Source: Lysobacter concretionis Ko07 = DSM 16239 (GTDB lineage: Bacteria > Pseudomonadota > Gammaproteobacteria > Xanthomonadales > Xanthomonadaceae). From it: DNA of 64,000 bases. The stretch's first letter is position 1. The number at the start of each line of letters is the position of its first letter. Positions 37,714-47,410 of this stretch are shown here, piece after piece. Under the pieces are notes generated by a model. That model made no database searches and was not told where the DNA came from. It saw nothing but the letters and a program-made list of their open reading frames with translations. The DNA is taken from the NCBI RefSeq assembly GCF_000768345.1, contig NZ_AVPS01000001.1, positions 186,001-250,000 on the forward strand, in the 5' to 3' direction. A program made the position numbers and the translations under genes.

Positions 37714-39825
37714 ATGCCCCCGAAGTCCCGTCAAATCGCCCTGCTCATCGCCGGCCTTATCGTTGCCACGGGCTCCCTGCATGCCCGGGAGACTGTCGCC
37801 ACCTCCGATCCCTACCTGTGGCTGGAGGAGGTCGAAGGCGCGAAAGCACTCGACTGGGTCAAGGCCCGCAATGCCGAGTCCGAGGGCGAGCTGACCGCTG
37901 CGCCCGCGTTCAAGCAACTGGAAGCGCAGATCCTTGAGGTGCTGGACTCGGACGCCCGGATCCCGGGCGTGGGCAAGATCGGCGACCACTACTACAACTT
38001 CTGGAAGGACGCCCAGCACCAGCGCGGCATCTGGCGCCGCACCACGCTGGCCGAGTACCGCAAGGACGCGCCGCAGTGGGAGACCGTGATCGACCTGGAT
38101 GCGGTGAACCAGGCCGAAGGCACTGCCTGGGTATGGAAGCGCGCGGAGTGCCTGGCGCCGGAATACCGTCGTTGCCTGATTGCGCTGTCACCGGGCGGCT
38201 CCGACGCCGACGTCACGCGCGAGTTCGATCTCGTCACCAAACAGTTTGTGCAGGACGGCTTCTTCCGTCCCCAGGCCAAGGGCCGACTGAGCTGGATCGA
38301 CCAGAACACCGTGTACGCGGTCACCGACTTCGGTCCGGATTCGTCCAACAAGGCCGGCTACTCGCGCTTCGTCAAGGAGTGGAAGCGCGACACGCCGATG
38401 GCGTCGGCGACCACGGTATTCGAAGGCCCCGCCGACAACATCGGCTACGGTCTGGTGGCCACCCGCGATCAGACGCCGGGTTTCGTGCGTGACTTCATCC
38501 TGCACTACCTCGACAGCCGCGACACCGCGCTGTACCTGCGCGACGACGCCGGTAAGCTGCACAAAATCGACGCCCCCGATACCGCCAACAAGGGCGTGCA
38601 TCGTGAATGGCTGACCATCGAACTGCGCGAGCCGTGGCAGGTGGGCGGCAAGACCTATGCGGCCGGCTCGCTGCTCGCCGCGAAATTCGATGACTACATG
38701 GCCGGCAAGCGTGTCTTGGACGTGCTGTTCGAGCCGACTGAAAGCGCGTCGCTGAGCGCGTACACCTGGACCCGTTCGCACCTCGTCCTCAATGTGCTGG
38801 AGGACGTCAAGAATCGCCTGAGCGTGCTGACTCCGGGTGACGGGGGCTGGGCCCGCAGCGCCTTCGCCGCTGCGCCGGCAATGGGCAACGTGGCCGTGCG
38901 CGCTGTCGACGACGTCGACAGCGATGCGGTGTGGATGACCAGCACCGACTTCCTTACCCCGACGGCACTGTCGCTGGCGGAGATCGGCCGCGCGCCTGAA
39001 GTGCTCAAGACCATGCCGGCGTTCTTCGACGCCTCCAAGGGCGTAGTCGAGCAGCACTTCGCCACCAGCAAGGACGGCACCAGGATCCCGTACTTCGTGG
39101 TCCGCCCCAGGGACATGCCGCTGGACGGCAGCACGCCGACCCTCATGACCGGCTATGGCGGCTTCGAGATCTCCCGCCTGCCCAACTATTCGGGTGCGGT
39201 CGGCAAGGGCTGGCTGGAGCAGGGCGGCGCCTATGTGGTCGCCAACATCCGTGGCGGCGGCGAGTACGGCCCGCGCTGGCATCAAGCCGCATTGAAAGCC
39301 AATCGTCACAAGGCCTATGAGGACTTCGCCGCGGTCGCGCAGGACCTGGTCGCGCGCAAGATCACGTCGGCCAAACATCTGGGCATCCAGGGCGGCAGCA
39401 ATGGTGGCCTGCTGATGGGCAACATGCTGACCCAGTACCCGGAGCTGTTCGGTGCCATCGTGGTGCAGGTGCCGCTGCTGGACATGCAGCGCTATCACAA
39501 GCTGCTGGCCGGCGCGTCGTGGATGGCCGAGTACGGCGACCCGGACAAGGTGGACGAGTGGGCGTTCATCCAGAGCTTCTCGCCGTACCACCTGTTCGAT
39601 GCCGACAAGACCTACCCGCCGACCCTGTTCACCACCTCCACCCGCGATGACCGCGTCCATCCGGGCCACGCGCGCAAGATGATGGCGAAGATGCTGGAAG
39701 CCGGAAAGGATGTGCGCTACTACGAGAACATCGAAGGCGGTCACGGTGGCTCGGCCAACAACAAGCAGGCCGCGCACATGAGCGCGCTGGCCTATACGTT
39801 CCTGTGGAACCAGTTGGCTGATTGA
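37714..39825 (+). CDS. Secreted prolyl oligopeptidase (S9A), copy 1
   Basis: A 703-residue serine peptidase with a signal peptide (IALLIAGLIVATGSLHA). The N-terminal seven-bladed propeller starts SDPYLWLEEVEGAKALDWV; the hydrolase domain contains ANIRGGGEYGPRWHQAA, the nucleophile Ser562 in GGSNGGLLMGN, an Asp in TRDDRVHPGHARKM and His in EGGHGGS. Cuts short peptides after proline. It is one of two tandem paralogues of identical length, 186 bp downstream of the TonB receptor. Only a weak hairpin without a T-run separates it from copy 2. Confidence 0.93.
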   Translation: MPPKSRQIALLIAGLIVATGSLHARETVATSDPYLWLEEVEGAKALDWVKARNAESEGELTAAPAFKQLEAQILEVLDSDARIPGVGKIGDHYYNFWKDAQHQRGIWRRTTLAEYRKDAPQWETVIDLDAVNQAEGTAWVWKRAECLAPEYRRCLIALSPGGSDADVTREFDLVTKQFVQDGFFRPQAKGRLSWIDQNTVYAVTDFGPDSSNKAGYSRFVKEWKRDTPMASATTVFEGPADNIGYGLVATRDQTPGFVRDFILHYLDSRDTALYLRDDAGKLHKIDAPDTANKGVHREWLTIELREPWQVGGKTYAAGSLLAAKFDDYMAGKRVLDVLFEPTESASLSAYTWTRSHLVLNVLEDVKNRLSVLTPGDGGWARSAFAAAPAMGNVAVRAVDDVDSDAVWMTSTDFLTPTALSLAEIGRAPEVLKTMPAFFDASKGVVEQHFATSKDGTRIPYFVVRPRDMPLDGSTPTLMTGYGGFEISRLPNYSGAVGKGWLEQGGAYVVANIRGGGEYGPRWHQAALKANRHKAYEDFAAVAQDLVARKITSAKHLGIQGGSNGGLLMGNMLTQYPELFGAIVVQVPLLDMQRYHKLLAGASWMAEYGDPDKVDEWAFIQSFSPYHLFDADKTYPPTLFTTSTRDDRVHPGHARKMMAKMLEAGKDVRYYENIEGGHGGSANNKQAAHMSALAYTFLWNQLAD

Positions 39826-40004
39826 TGCGCAACCACGGGCCGGGGCCGCTTGCGCGGCCCTGATTCTGTAGCGGTGTTGAAGCAGGCCGGGTCCAAAGCC
39901 CGGTCTGCTATTGCCAACATGACTTCGGACACGCCGGGCTGCATACCCCGCTGTGTTAGCGTGCGGGTTTGCTTTTTCCCGCCCAAATCCAATCCGGAGT
40001 GCCC

Positions 40005-42116
40005 ATGTCCCACATGCTGAAGGCCCGCCAGGCCGCCATTCTTGTCGCCGGCCTCGCGGTGGCCTTGGGCGCCGCGCATGCCCAGGAGCCCACCGCCGTG
40101 TCCGATCCCTACCTCTGGCTGGAGGATGTCGAAGGCACGAAGGCGCTTGACTGGGTCAAGGCCCGCAACGCCGAGGCCGAACTGGCGTCCACGCCCGCGT
40201 TCAAGCAGCTGGAAGCGCAGATCCTGGCAATCCTCGATTCCGACGCCAAGATCCCTTACGTCGGCAAGATCGGCGACTACTACTACAACTTCTGGAAGGA
40301 CGCCCAGCACCAGCGCGGCATCTGGCGGCGCACCACGCTGGCGGAGTTCCGCAAGGACCAGCCGCAGTGGGAAACCGTGATCGACCTGGATGCGCTGAAC
40401 AAGGCCGAGGGCGAAAACTGGGTCTGGCACGGCGCCGATTGCCTCAAGCCCGAATACCAGCGCTGCCTGGTCGCGCTGTCGCGCGGCGGCGCCGACGCCG
40501 ATGTCACCCGCGAGTTCGACCTGACCACGCAGTCGTGGGTCAAGGACGGCTTCTTCCGCGACGAGGCCAAGGGCGGCCTGGGCTGGATCGACCGCGACAA
40601 CGTCTACGTGTTCACCGATTTCGGCCCCGGCTCGATGACCGAGTCCGGCTACCCGCGCATCGTCAAGCAGTGGACCCGCGGCACCCCGATGAGCGCGGCG
40701 ACGGTGGTCTACGAAGGCCAGCCGACCGACATGTACATCGCCGCCGGTCACGACCACACGCCGGGTTACGAGCGTGATTTCGTCTCCCGCACGCTCGCGT
40801 TCTACAACGACGAGCTGTACCTGCGCGGCGCCGACGGCACGCTGACCAAGGTTGACGCGCCGAATTCGGCCAACAAGTCGGTGCACAAGGACTGGCTGGT
40901 GCTCGAGCTGCGTGACCCGTACACCGCCGGCGGCAGGACCTGGCCGGCCGGCAGCCTGATCGCGAGCAATTTCGATGCGTTCATGGCCGGCAAGCGCGAG
41001 TTCACCGCCCTGTTCGAGCCGTCCGAGACCACCTCGCTGGCCAGCTCCAGCTGGACCGCGAACCACCTCGTGCTGAACGTGCTGGATGACGTCAAGAACC
41101 GCCTCAGCGTGTTGACGCCGCCGAAGGACGGACAGGGCGAATGGACCCGCAGCGCGTTCGTGGGCCAGCCCGAGGGCAGCGTCAGTGTGTCGGCGGTGGA
41201 TGCCGACCACAGCGACGAGGTCTGGCTCAACGCCACCGGCTACCTCAACCCGCAAACCCTCTCGCTGGCGACCATCGGCCAGGCGCCGGAGGTGCTGAAG
41301 ACGATGCCGGCGTTCTTCGACGCCTCCAACGATGAGGTCGAGCAGCACTTCGCCACCAGCAAGGACGGCACCCGCGTGCCGTATTTCCTGGTCCGGCCGA
41401 AGGACATGCCACTCGATGGCAGCACCCCGACCCTGCTGTACGGCTACGGCGGTTTCGAGATCTCGCTGACCCCGAACTATTCCGGCGCGGTCGGCAAGGG
41501 CTGGCTGGAGAAGGGCGGCGCGTATGCGGTCGCCAACATCCGCGGCGGCGGCGAGTACGGTCCGCGCTGGCATCAGGCGGCGCTGAAGGCGAACCGCCAC
41601 AAGGCCTATGAGGACTTCGCCGCGGTCGCCCGCGACCTGGTCGCGCGCAAGATCACGTCGGCCAGGCATCTGGGCATCCAGGGCGGCAGCAACGGCGGCC
41701 TGCTGACCGGCAACATGCTGACCCAGTACCCGGAGCTGTTCGGCGCGGTGGTGATCCAGGTGCCGTTGCTGGACATGCAGCGCTACCACAAGCTGCTGGC
41801 CGGCGCGTCGTGGATGGCCGAGTACGGCGACCCGGACAAGGCGGCGGAGTGGGAGTTCATCCAGACCTTCTCGCCGTACCACCTGTTCGATCCCAACAAG
41901 ACCTACCCGCCGACCCTGTTCACCACCTCCACCCGCGACGACCGCGTCCACCCCGGCCACGCGCGCAAGATGATGGCGAAGATGCTCGATGCCGGTAAGG
42001 ACGTGCGCTACTACGAGAACATCGAAGGCGGCCACGGCGGCTCGGCCAACAACCGGCAGGCCGCGCACATGAGCGCGCTGGCGTACACGTTCCTGTGGAA
42101 CCAGTTGGCCGACTGA
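40005..42116 (+). CDS. Secreted prolyl oligopeptidase (S9A), copy 2
   Basis: A 703-residue paralogue of the preceding gene, nucleophile again Ser562 (GGSNGGLLTGN). The two align without visible gaps in the hydrolase domain, with long identical blocks such as HKAYEDFAAVA and MQRYHKLLAGASWMAEYGDP, and differ mostly in the propeller and signal peptide. The signal peptide ends LGAAHA-QEP. ATG 40005 has CCGGAG upstream. It is followed by a good terminator. The pair is a tandem duplication; divergence in the propeller may give different substrate access. Confidence 0.93.
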   Translation: MSHMLKARQAAILVAGLAVALGAAHAQEPTAVSDPYLWLEDVEGTKALDWVKARNAEAELASTPAFKQLEAQILAILDSDAKIPYVGKIGDYYYNFWKDAQHQRGIWRRTTLAEFRKDQPQWETVIDLDALNKAEGENWVWHGADCLKPEYQRCLVALSRGGADADVTREFDLTTQSWVKDGFFRDEAKGGLGWIDRDNVYVFTDFGPGSMTESGYPRIVKQWTRGTPMSAATVVYEGQPTDMYIAAGHDHTPGYERDFVSRTLAFYNDELYLRGADGTLTKVDAPNSANKSVHKDWLVLELRDPYTAGGRTWPAGSLIASNFDAFMAGKREFTALFEPSETTSLASSSWTANHLVLNVLDDVKNRLSVLTPPKDGQGEWTRSAFVGQPEGSVSVSAVDADHSDEVWLNATGYLNPQTLSLATIGQAPEVLKTMPAFFDASNDEVEQHFATSKDGTRVPYFLVRPKDMPLDGSTPTLLYGYGGFEISLTPNYSGAVGKGWLEKGGAYAVANIRGGGEYGPRWHQAALKANRHKAYEDFAAVARDLVARKITSARHLGIQGGSNGGLLTGNMLTQYPELFGAVVIQVPLLDMQRYHKLLAGASWMAEYGDPDKAAEWEFIQTFSPYHLFDPNKTYPPTLFTTSTRDDRVHPGHARKMMAKMLDAGKDVRYYENIEGGHGGSANNRQAAHMSALAYTFLWNQLAD

Positions 42117-42156
42117 GGCGCGGTCGGGTGGCGAGCGTGATGCCACCGCGTTGAAG

Positions 42157-42186
42157 GAGGCCGGACCTGTCGCCCGGCCTCTTTTT
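42157..42186 (+). terminator. Rho-independent terminator after the prolyl oligopeptidase pair
   Basis: Stem GAGGCCGG / CCGGCCTC (42157-42164 with 42174-42181), 9-nt loop, then TTTTT (42182-42186), 40 bp after the stop codon of copy 2. Confidence 0.88.
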
Positions 42187-42555
42187 CATGGAATTCCGGG
42201 AAGAACGGTTTCGCTGTTGGCGTAAGGATTGGCGTCTGCTGTTTCTGACTGACCTGGGGCGTCCCTTCGTGGCCGGCAGACCTTCTCCGCTCATGTCCTC
42301 CGGCCTACGCCTGCCGGCGCAGGCCTCCTCCCTGACTTCGCTGCGAAGGCCCGCCGGCCACGACAGGACCCGATTGCGAGGACGTGTAACGAAAGTCCGC
42401 CGCACTCCCACACGTCGGGTGCCGGTCAGCCGAGACCCGCACGGCGATTTTGATCTGCATACTTCCGGGGACCACCTTCTTGTCCGCCTGCGGGCAAGCT
42501 GTCCGCCGACCTCCAGCCGCCACGCCGTTGCCCTTTCTCCCCGGAGCCCCCATCC
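42187..42555. other. Long untranslated stretch before oligopeptidase B
   Basis: 369 bp with no convincing gene; a 123-codon open frame here has no ribosome site and no recognisable sequence. The promoter of the oligopeptidase B gene must lie within it but no clear hexamers stand out. Confidence 0.5.
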
Positions 42556-44745
42556 ATGAAGCCCGCCTTGCTGTTTGCCGTCCTGATGACCGCCGCCACG
42601 CCGACCCTCGCCTCGAGTCCCTCCATGCCTGTCGATTCCGCACCGTCCCCCGCCGCCTCCATCACCCCGCCCGATGTCGAGAAGCGGCCGCACACAGTCA
42701 CCGCGCCGCACGGCGCGCAGCGGCAGGACGAGTACTACTGGCTGCGCGACGACACCCGCCAGGACCCGGCGATGCTGGCCTACCTCAACGCCGAGAACGC
42801 CTACGTCGACACGGTGATGGCGCCGCTGAAAGCGGTCGAGGACACCCTGTACGAGGAGATCGTCGGGCGCATCAAGCAGGACGACAGCTCGGTGCCGTAC
42901 CGCCAGCGCGGCTGGTGGTACTACACCCGCTTCGAGACCGGCCAGGACTATCCGGTCCACGCCCGTCGCAACGGCTCGATGGAGGCCGCCGAACAGGTGC
43001 TGCTCGACGTCAACGCGATGGCCGCCGGCAAGGACTACTTCAGCGTCGGTGATTTCGAGGTCAGCCAGGACAACCGCCTGCTGGCCTGGGCCGAGGACGA
43101 TGTCGGCCGTCGCCAGTACGTGATCCGTTTCAAGGACCTGGACACCGGCAAGGTGCTGGATGACGTGATCTCCGGCGTCTCGGCCAACATCGTCTGGGCC
43201 GACGACAACCGGACCGTGCTGTATGTCGAGAACGATCCGGAAACCCTGCTGACCGTGCGGGTCAAGAAGCACGTTCTCGGCACCCCGGCCAGCGACGACG
43301 TGCTGGTGTACGAGGAGCATGACGACAGTTTCTACATGGGCATCGGCCGCACCCGCGACGACAAGTTCATCTGCATCGGCGTGGAGAGCACGGTATCGAG
43401 CGAATCGCGTTGCGCCCCGGCCGGCGACCCGCGCGAGTTCGTCGTGCTGGCGCCGCGCGAGCGCGATGTCGAGTACGACGCCGACCACCACGACGGCCGC
43501 TGGGTGATCCGCACCAACGCACCGGGCCCGGACGGCAAGGCGGCCGACAACTTCAAGCTCATGACCGCGCCCAGCGATGCGACCTCGCGCGCGCAGTGGC
43601 AGGAGTGGATCGGCGTCGACGAGGACGTGTTCATCGACGGCTTCGAGCTGTTCGACGGCTTCACCGCGGTGGCCGAGCGCTCCGGTGGTCTGGAGCGCAT
43701 TCGTCTGCTGCGCGGCGAAGCCGGCCAGCCCGGCACGGCGGCGGAGTACGTCAAGGCCGACGAGTCCGCTTACTCGATGGGGCTGTCCACCAACGCCGAG
43801 CCCGACACCGACTGGCTGCGCTACAGCTACACCTCGCTGACCACCCCGGCGACCACCTACGAGCTGAATACGAAAACCGGCGAGCGCCGTCTGCTCAAGC
43901 AGCAGCCGGTGATCGGCTACGACCCGGAGCGTTACGTGACCGAGCGCGTGTGGGCGACCGCGCGCGACGGCGCGAAGGTGCCGGTGTCGCTGGTCTACAA
44001 AAAGGGCTTCGAGAAGAACGGCCAGGCGGCGTTGCTGCAGTACGCCTACGGCAGCTACGGCTACTCGATGGACCCGGCCTTCAACCTGCCGGTGGTGAGC
44101 CTGCTCGACCGCGGCATGGTCTACGCGATCGCCCACGTCCGCGGCGGCCAGGAGATGGGCCGCAAGTGGTACGACGCCGGCAAGCTGATGCACAAGCAGA
44201 ACACCTTCTCCGACTTCATCGACGTGACCCGTTTCCTGGTCGGCGAAGGCTACGCGGCGAAGGACCGCGTGGCGGCCTACGGCGGCAGCGCCGGCGGCCT
44301 GCTGATGGGCGCGATCTCCAACCAGGCGCCGGCCGACTACCGGGTGATCCTGTCGCAGGTGCCGTTCGTCGATGTGGTCACCACCATGCTCGATGCGAGC
44401 ATCCCGCTGACCACCAACGAGTACGACCAGTGGGGTAATCCGGAAGACAGGGCGTTCTACGACGTCATGCTGGCCTACTCGCCATACGACAACCTGGTCG
44501 CGCAGGACTACCCGGCGATGTTCATCGGCACCGGCCTGTGGGATTCGCAGGTGCAGTACTGGGAGCCGGCCAAGTACGTCGCCCGCCTGCGCGACCTGGA
44601 CACCAGCGCCGCGCCGGTCCTGTTCCGCATCAACATGGACGCCGGCCACGGCGGCAAGTCCGGCCGCTTCCGCCGCTACCGCGAACTGGCCGAGATGTAC
44701 GCGTTCATGCTCGACCAGTTGGGAGTAGCGCCGGCCGGCGAGTGA
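42556..44745 (+). CDS. Oligopeptidase B (S9A), with signal peptide
   Basis: A 729-residue serine peptidase that cuts short peptides after Arg and Lys. The propeller begins KRPHTVTAPHGAQRQDEYYW; the catalytic domain shows AHVRGGQEMGRKWYDAGKL, a signature of oligopeptidase B, the nucleophile Ser578 in GGSAGGLLMG, the Asp in WDSQVQYWEP and His in DAGHGGKSGRF. Unlike the cytosolic E. coli enzyme it starts with a signal-like sequence (LLFAVLMTAATPTLAS), so it is probably periplasmic. It adds a basic-residue specificity to the two prolyl oligopeptidases. Confidence 0.92.
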   Translation: MKPALLFAVLMTAATPTLASSPSMPVDSAPSPAASITPPDVEKRPHTVTAPHGAQRQDEYYWLRDDTRQDPAMLAYLNAENAYVDTVMAPLKAVEDTLYEEIVGRIKQDDSSVPYRQRGWWYYTRFETGQDYPVHARRNGSMEAAEQVLLDVNAMAAGKDYFSVGDFEVSQDNRLLAWAEDDVGRRQYVIRFKDLDTGKVLDDVISGVSANIVWADDNRTVLYVENDPETLLTVRVKKHVLGTPASDDVLVYEEHDDSFYMGIGRTRDDKFICIGVESTVSSESRCAPAGDPREFVVLAPRERDVEYDADHHDGRWVIRTNAPGPDGKAADNFKLMTAPSDATSRAQWQEWIGVDEDVFIDGFELFDGFTAVAERSGGLERIRLLRGEAGQPGTAAEYVKADESAYSMGLSTNAEPDTDWLRYSYTSLTTPATTYELNTKTGERRLLKQQPVIGYDPERYVTERVWATARDGAKVPVSLVYKKGFEKNGQAALLQYAYGSYGYSMDPAFNLPVVSLLDRGMVYAIAHVRGGQEMGRKWYDAGKLMHKQNTFSDFIDVTRFLVGEGYAAKDRVAAYGGSAGGLLMGAISNQAPADYRVILSQVPFVDVVTTMLDASIPLTTNEYDQWGNPEDRAFYDVMLAYSPYDNLVAQDYPAMFIGTGLWDSQVQYWEPAKYVARLRDLDTSAAPVLFRINMDAGHGGKSGRFRRYRELAEMYAFMLDQLGVAPAGE

Positions 44746-44763
44746 CGCCGCGACTACGCATCC

Positions 44764-45168
44764 ATGCCTGATCTTCCACCACCGCCTGCTCCCCGGCCCG
44801 GTCGCCTGCGCTGGGTCTGGTGGCTGGTGGCCTATCTCGCGCTGGGGCTGGGCGTGGTCGGCGTCGTGGTGCCGGGACTGCCGACCGTCCCGTTCGTCCT
44901 GCTGTCCGCCTACGCCGCTGCTCGCGGTTCGCAGCGCCTGCACGACCGGCTGCAGGCGCACCGCGTGTTCGGGCCGATGATCCGGGACTGGCAGCGCTTC
45001 GGTGCCGTCGCGCGCCGGGCCAAGTGGCTGGCCAGCGGCTCGATGGCAGTGTGCGCGGCGATCCTGTTCCTGACCGCGCCGCGCTGGTGGATGGCGGCCA
45101 CCGGCACAGCGATCATGGCGGTGGTCGCATTGTGGCTGTGGCTGCGACCGGAGCCGGCGCAGTCATGA
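44764..45168 (+). CDS. YbaN/DUF454 inner-membrane protein
   Basis: A 134-residue membrane protein with three hydrophobic segments. The family motif is LGLGVVGVVVPGLPTVPFVLLSAYAAARGS-like (split here at residues 27-56), followed by SQRLHDRLQAHRVFGPMIRDW. The molecular role is unknown. It begins 18 bp after the peptidase gene and its stop overlaps the start of a small repetitive ORF (ATGA). Confidence 0.87.
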   Translation: MPDLPPPPAPRPGRLRWVWWLVAYLALGLGVVGVVVPGLPTVPFVLLSAYAAARGSQRLHDRLQAHRVFGPMIRDWQRFGAVARRAKWLASGSMAVCAAILFLTAPRWWMAATGTAIMAVVALWLWLRPEPAQS

Positions 45169-45269
45169 AGGTCGCGGCACCGGACTTCGCTCCCCCGGAC
45201 TTGGCGACCCCGGACTTCGCCACCCCGGACTTCGCAGCCCCCGCCGCCGCCGTTACACTTCGGCGATGA
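45165..45269 (+). CDS. Possible 34-residue peptide with PDFAT repeats
   Basis: A small ORF that exactly fills the gap between the YbaN gene and lptM: its ATG overlaps the YbaN stop (ATGA, 45165) and its TGA overlaps the lptM start (ATGA, 45266). It begins MKVAAPDFAPPDLATPDFAT and contains four copies of PDF/LA-x-P. No ribosome site of its own is apparent apart from the overlap. It may be translated by reinitiation, or the repeat may be non-coding and the overlaps chance. Not a recognised family. Confidence 0.35.
   Translation: MKVAAPDFAPPDLATPDFATPDFAAPAAAVTLRR
45181..45240 (+). repeat. Four tandem 15-bp repeats
   Basis: Units CGGACTTCGCTCCCC, CGGACTTGGCGACCC, CGGACTTCGCCACCC and CGGACTTCGCAGCCC run head to tail just before lptM. 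The 15-bp period keeps reading frame, and differences fall mostly in the last five bases. Confidence 0.9.
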
Positions 45270-45499
45270 ACACACGACTCCCGCTTTGCCTGGCGTCCCT
45301 CCTCGTTGCGCTGCCGTTGATGCTTGCCGGTTGCGGCAACAGCGGCCCGCTGGTGATGCCCGACGCCGTCCCGGCGGCCGATACCGACGCGGAGTCGGAT
45401 ATCGATGCCGATCAGTTGCTGCCGGTCGACGATGACGCCCCCGAACCGGACGCCATTCCCGACGATGTCGACCCCGGCGCCGACGACGGGAATGGCTGA
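45266..45499 (+). CDS. lptM: LPS translocon maturation chaperone LptM (YifL-like lipoprotein)
   Basis: A 77-residue lipoprotein. The signal peptide ends in the lipobox LAGC (Cys at residue 23), and the mature end [10 protein letters not shown] matches the LptM consensus CGxxGPLxxP that inserts into the LptD barrel. The rest is an acidic, low-complexity tail. LptM assists assembly of LptD/LptE in the outer membrane. It overlaps dapF by 8 bp; this lptM-dapF order is widely conserved. Confidence 0.88.
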   Translation: MNTRLPLCLASLLVALPLMLAGCGNSGPLVMPDAVPAADTDAESDIDADQLLPVDDDAPEPDAIPDDVDPGADDGNG

Positions 45500-46358
45500 A
45501 CCCGCCAACCCCGCGGCCGGTCCCGTGCTGCGTTTCAGCAAGATGCACGGCGCAGGCAACGACTTCGTCGTGCTGGACCTGCGCGGTGGCATCGCGGCCC
45601 CGAGCCCCGAAAAGTGCCGCGCATTGGGCGATCGCCACCGCGGTGTCGGTTGCGACCAGATCCTCACCGTCGAGGACCCGCGCGAACCTGGCTCGGTCGC
45701 CAGCTATGGCATCTGGAATGCCGATGGCTCGCCGGCCGGACAATGCGGCAACGGTGCGCGCTGCATCGCCGCCTGGCTGGTCCGCGATGGTGCCGCGCCG
45801 GCCACCGGTGCGTTCAACCTCGACAGCCCGAACGGCACCCATGTCGTGGACCGGCACGACGACGGCGGCGTCCGGGTGGTCATGGGCGTTCCCGAGTTCG
45901 AACCGGAGCGCATTCCACTGCGTGGTTTCGATGCCGTGCGCGAGGCGTACGTGCTGCCGGTGCGCGGCTCGATCATCTCGGTCGGTGCGGTGTCGATGGG
46001 CAACCCGCATGCGCTGATCGAGGTCGATGACGTCGGGACCGTAACGGTCGAATTGATGGGGCAGGGCCTGCAGCAGCACGCGGCCTTCCCGCAATCGGTC
46101 AATGTCGGCTTTGCCCAGGTGGTCGCGCGCGACCACATCCGCCTGCGCGTGTACGAGCGCGGTGTCGGCGAGACCCTGGCCTGCGGCAGCGGCGCCTGTG
46201 CGGCGGTCGCGATCCTGGGCCGCCGTGGCCGGGTCGATCGCGAGGTGCGGGTGTCCCTGCCCGGTGGTGACCTGTGCATCGCCTGGCCGGCCGACGACGC
46301 CCCGATGACGATGACCGGCCCGGCGACATTCGTGTTTGAAGGAGAGTGGATGGCATGA
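45492..46358 (+). CDS. dapF: Diaminopimelate epimerase
   Basis: It converts LL- to meso-diaminopimelate for lysine and peptidoglycan synthesis. The 288-residue protein has [13 protein letters not shown] near the start and the two catalytic cysteines Cys85 (GQCGNGARC) and Cys231 (ACGSGACA). ATG 45492 gives the standard N-terminus plus about ten residues. It overlaps lptM upstream and the DUF484 gene downstream (ATGA at 46355). Confidence 0.97.
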   Translation: MAEPANPAAGPVLRFSKMHGAGNDFVVLDLRGGIAAPSPEKCRALGDRHRGVGCDQILTVEDPREPGSVASYGIWNADGSPAGQCGNGARCIAAWLVRDGAAPATGAFNLDSPNGTHVVDRHDDGGVRVVMGVPEFEPERIPLRGFDAVREAYVLPVRGSIISVGAVSMGNPHALIEVDDVGTVTVELMGQGLQQHAAFPQSVNVGFAQVVARDHIRLRVYERGVGETLACGSGACAAVAILGRRGRVDREVRVSLPGGDLCIAWPADDAPMTMTGPATFVFEGEWMA

Positions 46359-47029
46359 GCGAGACAATCGAGACCCTGGGTGCCCACGACGTCGCGGCCT
46401 GGCTGCGTCGCCATCCCACATTCCTGCAGCAGTTCCCCGACCTGTCGCTGACCCTGGTGGTGCCGCGCGAGGAGGGCTCGGCGGCGTCGCTGGCGAGCTA
46501 CCAGCTGGAAGTGCTGCGCGACAAGAACCGCGAACTGTCCAAGCGGCTGCGCGAGCTGTTCGGCAACGCGCAGGAGAACGAGCGCCTCGCGGTACGCACC
46601 CACCAGTTGGCCCTGGCCCTGATGCGGCAGGACAACGCCGCCGACACCGTGCGCGCAATGGCCGCCACGCTGGCGGAGGATTTCAACGGCGACCTGGTGC
46701 GGCTGGTGCTGTTCAAGCCGATCGATGGCCTGGACGAGGGCGACTGGCTGCAGGTGGTCGATGCCGCCGACATCCGCCTGCAGGCATTCCGCGATTGCCT
46801 GGCCGATGGCGAGCCCCTGTGCGGCCGGTTGCAGCCGGAAAAGCACGACCTGCTGTACGGCCTGCGTGCCGGGGAAGTGCAGTCGACCGCCTTGCTGCCG
46901 CTGCCGAACCTGGGCCTGATCGCGGTGGGCAGCCACGACCCGAACCGGTTCTTCCCGGGCATGGGCACGCTGTTCCTGCGGATGATGGGCGAGGCGCTGG
47001 AAACGGCGCTGGCGAGGTATGCGCGCTAG
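46355..47029 (+). CDS. DUF484 (YigA-like) protein
   Basis: A 224-residue protein with an N-terminal [23 protein letters not shown] block, a heptad-like helical stretch around residues 50-80 ([20 protein letters not shown]) and a C-terminal GAF-like domain. It is conserved between dapF and xerC in gammaproteobacteria; the function is not established. The start overlaps the dapF stop. Confidence 0.92.
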   Translation: MSETIETLGAHDVAAWLRRHPTFLQQFPDLSLTLVVPREEGSAASLASYQLEVLRDKNRELSKRLRELFGNAQENERLAVRTHQLALALMRQDNAADTVRAMAATLAEDFNGDLVRLVLFKPIDGLDEGDWLQVVDAADIRLQAFRDCLADGEPLCGRLQPEKHDLLYGLRAGEVQSTALLPLPNLGLIAVGSHDPNRFFPGMGTLFLRMMGEALETALARYAR

Positions 47030-47410
47030 TTGCCATGACCGCGACCGTGTCGGCAACGGCAACGGCAACGGCAAGAGCGGATTCCCGGCTCTGGCGGGGG
47101 CGGCGCCCTGTCGGGGGTTTGCTACCCGGCTCGGTCAGGCCATCCCTGGCCTGACTCGCCGCCGCAGACCATCCATGGCCTGCTGTCCGCAAACTCCCGA
47201 CAGGACGCCACGTCGCCGTTCAATTGACCACACCCAGGCTGCTATCGGTCGCCCGTTGCCCGCTACCGGCCCCGCCACCTGTCGTCATCCCCGCGAAGGC
47301 GGGGGTGAGATCAGGCGCTTGCGAGCCGCTGGCTCGCGCCTGATTGAACGCACGAGCGCTACGCGCGAGAGCCGGGGATCGCAAGATCCAGGGACTTTCG
47401 CTCCGTGGCC
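47030..47410. other. Intergenic region with short repeats before xerC
   Basis: 381 bp without a gene. It holds four CGGCAA hexamers (47051-47074) and a GTCATCCCCGCGAAGGCGGG repeat near 47284 that recurs at 51779. This gap separates xerC from its usual upstream partners, so xerC may have its own promoter here. Confidence 0.6.
47284..47305. repeat. Short palindromic repeat, ATCCCCGCGAAGGCGGGG type
   Basis: Contains the palindrome CCCCGCGAAGGCGGGG. A second copy occurs at 51779. It resembles the small inverted repeats scattered in many proteobacterial genomes. Confidence 0.6.

Noticed and set aside
42188-42559. A 123-codon open frame after the terminator at 42157
   Set aside because: No ribosome site, a Arg/Pro/Ser-rich composition typical of random high-GC translation, and overlap with the start of oligopeptidase B.
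41920-44961. A 1013-codon minus-strand open frame opposite oligopeptidase B
   Set aside because: Shadow of the S9 peptidase genes; similar shadows occur opposite both prolyl oligopeptidases.
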